From the NCBI GenBank assembly GCA_964445745.1, contig CAYULU010000014.1:1-40841 (forward strand): a DNA stretch of 40,841 bases, in the 5' to 3' direction. This DNA is from UBA1443 sp964445745 (GTDB lineage Bacteria > Omnitrophota > Omnitrophia > Omnitrophales > Aquincolibacteriaceae). The notes beneath the pieces were generated by a model. It saw only the letters and a list, made by a program, of their open reading frames with translations. It was not told where the DNA came from and searched no databases. Within the stretch, counting starts at the first letter, position 1. Every line of letters starts with the position of its first letter. A program made the position numbers and the translations under genes. Of the stretch, positions 7,828-14,449 are shown one piece after another.

Positions 7828-8907
7828 TCAGGAGAGGATGGCTTTCCGAAGAAGGTAAGTCCCCACCCCAAGCAATACAATGTTCGGGATCCAGAGGCTT
7901 ACGTAGGGAGGGAGGCCGGTACGGGTTGCAAGCGTTTGAGCGATGGCAAAAAGCACATAATAGATACTCGCCGCAGCCATCGAGATGCCGAAACTGATCA
8001 CCACTTCACCGCGTTTCACAACGGTCGCAATGGGAATCCCGACAAAAACAAAGACGAGTGATGCAAAGGCGAACGCAATGCGCTGGTGAAACACAGCCCA
8101 AAGTTCACGCTGATCCTTGGGATCCGTCTTCTCAGAAACATCAACGAGAATCTCCGCAAGAGTCATGTCCTTTTTTTTCTTTCCCATTTTCTGGATATCC
8201 TCCTCGGCCAAAGTCGGGAACTTATACGTCTGGAATTGAACCGACTGGATCCCTTTATCTACGGATTCCGAAACGCTCCCGTCATAAAGATGGACCTCAA
8301 GCTTTCCCGTTTCCGGATCGGTCACAATCTCCCCTCGTTCCGCCACAATGGTTCGCACCGGACGATCGGTGTCGACACCTTCATGGGCCACAATATCCAG
8401 CATCATGTTCTTTTCCACGCGTTTTGTCAGAAAGATGATATCGCGCGAAATCTTTACAAACCGGCCGGGTTCGATCAATGCCATAGGATGCAACATAATC
8501 ATCTTCTTGGTCGCCCGCCGAAGTTCAAATCGGGCATGAGATGCCACCTGATCGTTGAAAATGAACATAAAAATACTCAACGCAAATCCGAGGATAAGCG
8601 GCGGTGTCATAAACTTGAGAGGGTGAACACCTGAGGCCTTCATGGCCCGGAATTCATTGTGCTGGGTGAAACTGCCGAACACGATCAGGATTCCTGTCAA
8701 AAGACTCATCGGTGCCGTATAACTCACTAGGGAAGGAACGACAAGCAACAGAACATAAAGCGTCTGCGTAAACGGGACACCCCGTCCGATAATCAGGTCA
8801 GCCGCCTTAACCAGGTACCCCGCCATAAAAATAAAACAGAGCACGGCAAAACACAAAAGACAAGGAAGCATGAGTTCTCTGAGAACATATCGCTGGAGAA
8901 TTTTCAT
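7828..8907 (-). CDS. lptF: LptF/LptG family lipopolysaccharide export permease
   Basis: Inner-membrane subunit of the Lpt transporter (YjgP/YjgQ family) that extracts lipopolysaccharide and passes it to LptC. The 359-residue protein starts MKILQRYVLRELMLP, typical for the family. It has three N-terminal transmembrane helices (about residues 13-33, 50-75, 98-118), a periplasmic beta-jellyroll (about 120-265) and three C-terminal helices (about 275-355). LptF and LptG are hard to separate by eye; the RYVLREL start and the absence of a second paralogue here leave that open. It is the last gene of a same-strand block, 28 bases after dsbD. Confidence 0.85.
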   Translation of the reverse strand: MKILQRYVLRELMLPCLLCFAVLCFIFMAGYLVKAADLIIGRGVPFTQTLYVLLLVVPSLVSYTAPMSLLTGILIVFGSFTQHNEFRAMKASGVHPLKFMTPPLILGFALSIFMFIFNDQVASHARFELRRATKKMIMLHPMALIEPGRFVKISRDIIFLTKRVEKNMMLDIVAHEGVDTDRPVRTIVAERGEIVTDPETGKLEVHLYDGSVSESVDKGIQSVQFQTYKFPTLAEEDIQKMGKKKKDMTLAEILVDVSEKTDPKDQRELWAVFHQRIAFAFASLVFVFVGIPIATVVKRGEVVISFGISMAAASIYYVLFAIAQTLATRTGLPPYVSLWIPNIVLLGVGTYLLRKAILS

Positions 8908-8934
8908 AGGCGTTGTGAGGATAATAGGAGGGGG

Positions 8935-10185
8935 TCAGGAATTTGTCAACATTTCGGAATCAGAAGGCAACAATAACCCGGTTTCGCGCATCATTCCCAG
9001 AAACTCCTTCGGACTGATAAAACCGGAAACCCGCATTTCCTCGACCTCCCGGCCCGTTTCATCAAGAAAAATAACCGTCGGAACTCCATAAACCTTGAAA
9101 AACCGGATCAGGTTTTTCGTGTCTTCATTATCAAGACGAGTTGCATCGACTTTCACCCTCCTGAACCGTTCCAAGGCACGGATCACACCAGGATCCGTAA
9201 ACGTAGATTTATGAAGTTCGTGACAAGGGATACACCAATCCGCGTAAAAATCAATCACAACCGGCTGGCCACTCTCTCGTGATTCATCCAGAACGCCCGG
9301 GTTATAATCTTCCCAAACCACTCCGTGGTCGACATAGGTCCACATCCAACTCGCAACCATCCACAAACCAACTCCCGCGATTAAAGTACCAGCCATCCGC
9401 TTGAACATTTTAAACTTTTTTGATTCCCGGTTCGACCGCTCCAACCAACCGAGATAAATACCGCCCCCGAGGAGAGTCACGGGAACAAGCCAGTGAATGA
9501 GCGGCCACCGAAACGCAATAAGGATATAAAAACAACCAAAACTGAAAAGGACGACCGCCAGCAACCGCTCAAACCAGATCAACCAGGCGCCGGATTTGGG
9601 AAGCCGCCGGATCAGTCCTGAAAAAGTCCCGAGAATGAGGTAGGGGAACCCCATCCCAACCGATAGGATCAAGAAACAAACCGCGCCGTAAACGGCATCG
9701 CCCGTCTGACTGACCGCCGTCAAAAGGCTAAGCACCACAGGTCCTACGCAAGGAGCAGCCACCACCCCTACGAGAAGTCCCGAAAGGAAAAATTCGAACC
9801 AGGTCTTTTCCTTCATTGCCCGTCGCTGAGGCATCAGCCAGGCAGGCAACTGAAAGGTGTACAAACCAAACATACTCAAAGACAGGGCAATGATAAAAAG
9901 TCCCATCACAAAAAGGACCCAAAAATTCTGAAGCAAACCTCCAAAAAACTCACCCGTCAACGCAGCCAGAAGACCGACTGACGTAAACATCACCGTAATT
10001 CCCGAAACATACACCAGGGCCTTCAAGAAACTCCGTCCGTGGCTTTCGGTACGGCCTCCGTGAAAAAGCGATAGCGTGATCGTCAGCATCGGGTAAATGC
10101 ACGGCGTTAAATTCAGGCTTAATCCAAGTATAAAATAAGCAACGTATTCCATAACCTTATCCACCGTGAGCATCCACTCTGACAC
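8935..10185 (-). CDS. dsbD: DsbD-type thiol:disulfide interchange protein without the N-terminal alpha domain
   Basis: Carries reducing power from cytoplasmic thioredoxin across the membrane to periplasmic thiols. The 416-residue protein begins almost directly with a CcdA-like eight-helix transmembrane domain (about 12-245), with the paired cysteines in LTPCIYPM (Cys29) and APCVGP (Cys146). A helix near 265-282 then leads to a C-terminal periplasmic thioredoxin-like domain with DFYADWCIPCHEL (CxxC at 318-321). Full-length DsbD has an additional N-terminal immunoglobulin-like alpha domain of about 120 residues after a signal peptide; it is absent here. The start is uncertain: GTG at 10185, ATG at 10173 and ATG at 10152 are in frame, none with a strong Shine-Dalgarno. 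It follows the exonuclease gene by 20 bases. Confidence 0.9.
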   Translation of the reverse strand: MSEWMLTVDKVMEYVAYFILGLSLNLTPCIYPMLTITLSLFHGGRTESHGRSFLKALVYVSGITVMFTSVGLLAALTGEFFGGLLQNFWVLFVMGLFIIALSLSMFGLYTFQLPAWLMPQRRAMKEKTWFEFFLSGLLVGVVAAPCVGPVVLSLLTAVSQTGDAVYGAVCFLILSVGMGFPYLILGTFSGLIRRLPKSGAWLIWFERLLAVVLFSFGCFYILIAFRWPLIHWLVPVTLLGGGIYLGWLERSNRESKKFKMFKRMAGTLIAGVGLWMVASWMWTYVDHGVVWEDYNPGVLDESRESGQPVVIDFYADWCIPCHELHKSTFTDPGVIRALERFRRVKVDATRLDNEDTKNLIRFFKVYGVPTVIFLDETGREVEEMRVSGFISPKEFLGMMRETGLLLPSDSEMLTNS

Positions 10186-10205
10186 CCGTTTGAAAGCGGA
10201 TCCAC

Positions 10206-10826
10206 CTAAAACAAACTGGTTGGAAAATTGTTTTCTTCCGGGGTGTTCTTTTTGGAAAGAAACATTTCAGTAGACTGTCTCCAGTTCACCGGAACTTCAT
10301 AGGTTTTATAATCCCAGGTCGACGTAAAAAGAATTTTTCCTTCCTTGCATCCGTACTCGTAAACACCCTTGGTGAGGCGAACATCATCCAGACAATATTT
10401 CTTAAGCTCGGTCAGACGCCCCTCTTTATAAAGCACCAGAGCTTCGGCTCCGTCACCGGACTTCCCTTCTTTCAAGGTCGCGCGCGCGACACTATCCAGA
10501 CTGGCACGATGCCCCCGCGCTTTTTCGATATCATCAAGCAGATCCAGCACGGGCAATAAATCAACCGATTTAAAAATGTAAGGTTGAAGCACGGGCATGT
10601 CAAACCGCCGGATATTAAACCCGATCAGCATGTCTGCCGTCTGGATTCGCTTATCGAGTTCCATCAATTCTTTTTCTTCATAAGCACGGTATTGGTCTGT
10701 CAGATAATCGTAAACCCCCGCGACCGAAATCTTGAGTTTCGAAAGACTGTCGAGCTTCGATTTCCCGACTTCCTTGAATGACTTTTGCGTCTCAAGATCC
10801 ATGACAAGAATGTTTTTCCCTATCAT
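10206..10826 (-). CDS. DEDDy-type 3'-5' exonuclease (RNase H-like, YprB family)
   Basis: Predicted nuclease of 206 residues. The three Exo motifs are present: VMDLET (Asp10, Glu12), GFNIRRFDMPVL (Asp76) and YCLDDV (Tyr144, Asp148), so all four metal-binding acids and the DEDDy tyrosine are retained. It resembles the RNase_H_2/YprB group rather than DnaQ. The last 40 residues (after DYKTYEVPVNW) are a short tail with no recognised domain. The start has GAGGAAAGGA just upstream. It lies between a HAD phosphatase and dsbD in a tightly spaced block. The in vivo substrate is unknown. Confidence 0.8.
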   Translation of the reverse strand: MIGKNILVMDLETQKSFKEVGKSKLDSLSKLKISVAGVYDYLTDQYRAYEEKELMELDKRIQTADMLIGFNIRRFDMPVLQPYIFKSVDLLPVLDLLDDIEKARGHRASLDSVARATLKEGKSGDGAEALVLYKEGRLTELKKYCLDDVRLTKGVYEYGCKEGKILFTSTWDYKTYEVPVNWRQSTEMFLSKKNTPEENNFPTSLF

Positions 10827-10850
10827 TTTTCCTTTCCTCTTGCGGGCTCT

Positions 10851-11576
10851 CTAGATCAATTCCTTTAAATCGCGAATCACCGTCAGAACTTCCCGCTCAT
10901 GCCCTGCGAGCTTCTCATGCCGACCGGAACGATCGAGCCAGATCGCCCGGATACCCGCCTGATGAGCGCCGCGGACATCATCTTCCAGACTGTCCCCCAC
11001 ATGCACCGATTCTTCGGCCTTCACATTCGCTTTTTCGAGTGCGGCTTGAAAAATTTTCGGATCCGGCTTTGCGGCGCCAAAAACGGCGCTGATCAGATAA
11101 AAATCCATGAACCGGTCGAGGTCAAAGCCTTCACAAAGATTGACAAGCCGACTGTCCCAGTTTGAAATAAGACCGAGAGTATACCCTTTCTTTTTTAGAG
11201 CACGCAAGACATCTTCAGTTTCGGGAAAAAATTTCCAGACAGCCGGACGCGAAAAAAGATCAAAGAGTTCCATGAAGCAGGCTTCAAAATCCGAAAGAGG
11301 CTCAAACCCCTGGAAAACCTCGGCGACAATTTTATACCAGAAATCCCGCTCGTTTTTTTCGGTCACATGCCCCTTCAACCCGCCCATCGTATCATGCTTT
11401 GCCCAAACCCTGCGAAACGCCGTTTCAATATCTTCTTCGGTCGCTACCAGACCATACCTGGCCGCTACAGACCGATAATGGTAACCCACCGAAGGATAAG
11501 GCCGGAAAAGAGTCCCTCCCGCGTCAAGAAAGACAGCACGGATCTCTTTGGGGATTTTACTAGAGCGAGTCATCAT
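10851..11576 (-). CDS. HAD-IA family hydrolase
   Basis: Cytosolic phosphatase or dehalogenase-like protein of about 241 residues. Motif I is VFLDAGGTLFRPY, motif II GLISNWDSR, motif III lysine in FGAAKPDPKIF, motif IV HVGDSLEDDVRGA. The helical cap lies between motifs I and II. The overall pattern (LDAGGTL, SNWDSR, AAKPDPKIF) matches the REG-2-like subgroup of HAD-IA. The ATG at 11576 is preceded by AAGGGGGGA; the next codon is also ATG (11573). The gene overlaps the 3' end of the TPR gene by 17 bases, indicating cotranscription. The substrate is unknown. Confidence 0.85.
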   Translation of the reverse strand: MMTRSSKIPKEIRAVFLDAGGTLFRPYPSVGYHYRSVAARYGLVATEEDIETAFRRVWAKHDTMGGLKGHVTEKNERDFWYKIVAEVFQGFEPLSDFEACFMELFDLFSRPAVWKFFPETEDVLRALKKKGYTLGLISNWDSRLVNLCEGFDLDRFMDFYLISAVFGAAKPDPKIFQAALEKANVKAEESVHVGDSLEDDVRGAHQAGIRAIWLDRSGRHEKLAGHEREVLTVIRDLKELI

Positions 11577-12345
11577 TCCCCCCTTGGGTGAATTTCTGCG
11601 CAAGAAGCTGGCCTAAATACGGAATCGCCTGGGCCACTCCCCCGAAAGCACCCGACTGGGTTTCCTGTCCATCATTAACGTAGGGATCGTGCGAAGACCT
11701 CGTTCGCATCATTGCCTGTTCGGAAAACATCCTGGATCGCTCGGTAAAATTCCCCGATAATTTTGCCGCTTTAACTTCCTCGAGCGCATCCCTGATATCG
11801 TGGTTTTCATAGTCAAACTCCAGGGCTTTTTCAAAAGCGTCTTTTGCTTCGTCGTAAAACCCCTGTTCGGAATAAATCATCCCGATCTGGACCCAACAAG
11901 CCGAAATCAATCGTGAATCGGCAACCGGATCTGAAAACCGGATCACCCTTTTAAACTCTTCACGAGCTCGCTCCATTTCTCCCTGACGCTTATAGACGAT
12001 TCCGAGATTGAATCGGGCGACCTTGTGGCCAGGGTCAATCAAGACAACCTTCTCAAGGGCATCGCCGCTTTTCAAAAGCCATTTCAAAGATTCCGGCTTT
12101 TTTTTACGAACAATGTCAAAAAGCGCCGCATAAACATTGGAGAGCTCAAAATAAAGGGCCGGATTCCCCGGATCCTTGCCCAGTTTTTTTTTAATCGCTT
12201 TCTCCTCCGAAATCAGTTCAACGATCGACGGGGTCCCAGTGACCAAAGTGTCTTCGGAGAGAGGATCGGAACTGAAAGCCGGAACCGGAAATCCCAGTGC
12301 CAGGCTCAGGAGAAGGGACCAAAACAAATTTCGTCTAAAGACCAT
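11560..12345 (-). CDS. secreted tetratricopeptide-repeat protein
   Basis: Exported protein of 261 residues with a signal peptide (MVFRRNLFWSLLLSLALG..., cleavage near PAFSS). It has at least three TPR units: about 64-100, 107-140 (GHKVARFNLGIVYKRQGEME) and 145-180 (SACWVQIGMIYSEQGFYDEA). The C-terminus is polar and flexible. TPR proteins act as scaffolds, and the partner is not visible here. It overlaps the upstream small-protein gene by 11 bases and the downstream HAD gene by 17, so the three are probably translated from one message. Confidence 0.83.
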   Translation of the reverse strand: MVFRRNLFWSLLLSLALGFPVPAFSSDPLSEDTLVTGTPSIVELISEEKAIKKKLGKDPGNPALYFELSNVYAALFDIVRKKKPESLKWLLKSGDALEKVVLIDPGHKVARFNLGIVYKRQGEMERAREEFKRVIRFSDPVADSRLISACWVQIGMIYSEQGFYDEAKDAFEKALEFDYENHDIRDALEEVKAAKLSGNFTERSRMFSEQAMMRTRSSHDPYVNDGQETQSGAFGGVAQAIPYLGQLLAQKFTQGGNDDSL

Positions 12346-12709
12346 TGAACTTTTCGAGCCCCGGCGGCGGTCCCGAAAGCTTCACTTTTGCAATTCGCCG
12401 GATAATTTTTTTGCCCGTCGGGCTGTCCACATAGTCAATCGAGACCACCTGTCCTGTCCGAAGATTTTTGAGACTTTTCATACCGCTTAATCCGGATTCT
12501 GAATCTGTATAAAAAATCAACCGGTGGATCTTGCCGGTAGCCGGGTGATGGAAATCAACCGTTAAACTCAATCCATCCTCCGCAACCTGAAGCACATGCG
12601 CCGAAAGAGTTTTCATCACGGGCGGATTCGCCCCAACATTGGAGGAAAAAACAACGCCGAAAACGCCCCCGATCACGGTGAGTACAATCCAAAGCGGAAC
12701 ACGCGACAT
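12335..12709 (-). CDS. small exported protein of unknown function
   Basis: A 124-residue product that I do not recognise. A hydrophobic N-terminal segment (residues 5-27) looks like a signal peptide or anchor, ending near SSNVGANPP. The mature part is predicted beta-rich (SAHVLQVAEDGLSLTVDFHH, then IHRLIFYTDSESG and GQVVSIDYVDSPTGKKIIRRI), suggesting a small OB- or barrel-like domain. It lies 7 bases after tpx and overlaps the TPR gene, so it belongs to the same operon. A possible role with the TPR protein in the envelope is inference from position. Confidence 0.7.
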   Translation of the reverse strand: MSRVPLWIVLTVIGGVFGVVFSSNVGANPPVMKTLSAHVLQVAEDGLSLTVDFHHPATGKIHRLIFYTDSESGLSGMKSLKNLRTGQVVSIDYVDSPTGKKIIRRIAKVKLSGPPPGLEKFNGL

Positions 12710-12716
12710 AAGAAGA

Positions 12717-13232
12717 TCAACCTTTTAAAAAATTTAACACCTTATCGTAGTCCGGATGATGGGTCACCTCTTTCACATATTCCACATATTTGATTTTGTC
12801 ATCCGGTCCAATCACAAAAACTGAACGTGCCAAAAGCCGTAGCTCCTTGATTAAAACACCGTAGGCCTGGCCAAAAGACGCCGCCTGGTAATCGGACACC
12901 ATCTGCATTCTGTCAAGCCCCGCAACGCCACACCACCTTGCCTGCGCAAAGGGAAGATCCATACTGACGGTCATGAGAACGATATCGGCGGGAAGTTTGG
13001 CCGCTTCAGAATTAAAACGTTTGGTCTGAAGTTCGCAGACGGAGGTGTCAATCGAAGGAACGACACTGATCAGGCGCATTTTTCCTTGAGACGATTTCAG
13101 TGTCACTGTTTTCAGGGCATGATCAACCACGTGAAAGTCCGGCGCCACATCCCCTGCATTAAGTTCCGGCCCCACCACTGTCAGCGGATTCCCCTGAAAA
13201 GTAACCGCCCCCTTACGCTCCATGATGTTCAT
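12717..13232 (-). CDS. tpx: thiol peroxidase Tpx (atypical 2-Cys peroxiredoxin)
   Basis: Reduces hydrogen peroxide and alkyl hydroperoxides using thioredoxin. The 171-residue product has the Tpx order: GNPLTVVGPELNAGDVAPDF, the peroxidatic site VPSIDTSVCELQT (Cys66) and the resolving cysteine FAQARWCGVAG (Cys101), plus the conserved RSVFVIGPDDKI. The start at 13232 has GAGGGAG six bases upstream. It is followed 7 bases later by the small exported protein. DsbD further down the same block offers a thiol-redox link, but Tpx here lacks a signal peptide. Confidence 0.95.
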   Translation of the reverse strand: MNIMERKGAVTFQGNPLTVVGPELNAGDVAPDFHVVDHALKTVTLKSSQGKMRLISVVPSIDTSVCELQTKRFNSEAAKLPADIVLMTVSMDLPFAQARWCGVAGLDRMQMVSDYQAASFGQAYGVLIKELRLLARSVFVIGPDDKIKYVEYVKEVTHHPDYDKVLNFLKG

Positions 13233-13282
13233 CGCACACTCCCTCGTTGGAAGGTCTCTTGTCGTGACCTGCTATCGAAAAT

Positions 13283-13642
13283 TTACTTCCTGGTTTTGAA
13301 ATATTCGGCCGTAATGACCGTGTGAATACCACCCCGAACAAAAAAGTCCGACACAACGGTCATTTGACGGGGTTTCACGACTCTCACAAGGTCATCTAGG
13401 ATCTTGTTGGTAACAGCTTCGTGAAACGAGCCTTCGTTGCGATAGCTCCAGAGATATAGCTTCAGACTTTTGAGCTCGACGCATAATTCATCCGGGACAT
13501 AACCAATTCGAAGGGTCGCAAAATCAGGTTGTCCGGTCTTCGGGCAAAGACATGTGAATTCCGGGCATTCAAGATCAATTTTGTAATCTCGTTTCGAATT
13601 CGGATTTTTAAAAACTTCTATTTTTTTTGACGGATGGGTCAT
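13283..13642 (-). CDS. queF: NADPH-dependent 7-cyano-7-deazaguanine reductase QueF
   Basis: Queuosine pathway enzyme that reduces preQ0 to preQ1. The 119-residue product is a unimodular (YkvM-type) QueF. The signature ECPEFTCLCPKTGQPDFATL contains the catalytic Cys33 and Asp40 (numbered from the ATG). LKSLKLYLWSYRNEGSFHE carries the QueF family motif with the substrate-binding Glu. The ATG at 13642 lies eight bases after TAGG; a TTG two codons upstream (13648) is too close to that site. It follows metW by 9 bases. Other queuosine genes are not in the window. Confidence 0.95.
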   Translation of the reverse strand: MTHPSKKIEVFKNPNSKRDYKIDLECPEFTCLCPKTGQPDFATLRIGYVPDELCVELKSLKLYLWSYRNEGSFHEAVTNKILDDLVRVVKPRQMTVVSDFFVRGGIHTVITAEYFKTRK

Positions 13643-13651
13643 AACCAAAAC

Positions 13652-14245
13652 CTATTTTGTAATTACAAAAATCGCATTTGCCGCAAAAAGATTGGGCAGT
13701 CCCCAGACAAGCGTCTTCTTGCCCAAAAAACGGGATTCAAGAACCTTGTAACTTTTTTGCACGCAAAATTTCCTGAAATCTTTTACGGAAAGAAATCGTA
13801 AATTGGGTGTTCGGTACCACTCGTGCGGGAGCGAAGGGCTAACGGGCGCCTTGCCTCCAAAAAAGAGAAGCAATCGGTCATGAAAATAGGCGAAGTTAGG
13901 AAAACCGACAATAACCTTTTTGCCAACCCGGAGCGACTCTTCAATCACTGTTTCGACTTTTTTCACTTCCTGCAAGCTCTGGTTCAATATGACATAATCA
14001 AACGACTGATTAGGATAATAAGGCAAACCACTGTCGATATCGCTATGAAAAACACTCAGTCCCTTCTCAACGCAAGCATGAATAGCATCATTCGACAGCT
14101 CAACCCCCTGGGCCTTGATTTTCTTCCCGCGGACAAGAAGATCAAGCAGATCTCCGTTGCCGCAACCAAGATCAAGCACCTTGGCCCCGGATTCGATAAG
14201 ATCATAAATAACCTTGTGATCGAGTTTATTCTTATAGGGTGACAT
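13652..14245 (-). CDS. metW: MetW-like class I SAM-dependent methyltransferase
   Basis: Protein of about 197 residues with a Rossmann methyltransferase fold. Motif I is VLDLGCGNGDLLDLL, and the acidic residue of motif II is in GVELSNDAI. The MetW-type features are the short DIDSGLPYYPNQSFDYVILNQ segment followed by LQEVKKVETVIEESLRVGKK and VIVGFPNFAYFHDRL. MetW is known mainly from association with MetX in methionine synthesis; metX is absent here, so the substrate is uncertain. The start at 14245 is set by AGGAGGGGAC directly upstream; in-frame ATGs at 14269 and 14296 lack such a site. It probably heads the metW-queF-tpx block. Confidence 0.85.
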   Translation of the reverse strand: MSPYKNKLDHKVIYDLIESGAKVLDLGCGNGDLLDLLVRGKKIKAQGVELSNDAIHACVEKGLSVFHSDIDSGLPYYPNQSFDYVILNQSLQEVKKVETVIEESLRVGKKVIVGFPNFAYFHDRLLLFFGGKAPVSPSLPHEWYRTPNLRFLSVKDFRKFCVQKSYKVLESRFLGKKTLVWGLPNLFAANAIFVITK

Positions 14246-14249
14246 GTCC

Positions 14250-14262
14250 CCTCCTGAGGAGG
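14250..14262 (-). promoter_or_regulatory. hairpin that can mask the metW ribosome binding site
   Basis: On the minus strand CCTCC-TCA-GGAGG forms a five-pair stem whose 3' arm is the Shine-Dalgarno (GGAGGGG) of metW. Folding would occlude the site. The stem is short with a 3-base loop, so stability is moderate. Confidence 0.35.
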
Positions 14263-14429
14263 TCGTCATCGTAAGCTTCCCGTCAGGATTTTTCAAGAAT
14301 AAATTGGGAGAGTAAGCAAATCAGTGGCTAACGTAAAAAAACATTCAGGGGAAAACCTAAAATCAAACGAAGCGAAAGCTGCTTTGTCTAAATAATGGCT
14401 CTCAATATTACCTATCCGAGATCCCAAAA

Positions 14430-14449
14430 CTCAGAACATCCCTACTGAG
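14430..14449 (-). terminator. weak candidate terminator at the end of the Wzz/BY-kinase gene
   Basis: On the minus strand CTCAG-10 bases-CTGAG followed by TTTT, with the stop codon of the kinase gene in the loop. The stem has five pairs only. The following 180 bases to metW hold no other feature that I can support. Confidence 0.25.

Noticed and set aside
7818..7831. Palindrome ctgaaaattttcag at the 3' end of lptF as an attachment site or terminator
   Set aside because: A 14-bp AT-rich palindrome overlapping a stop codon with no T-run, no second copy seen and no integrase nearby; likely chance.
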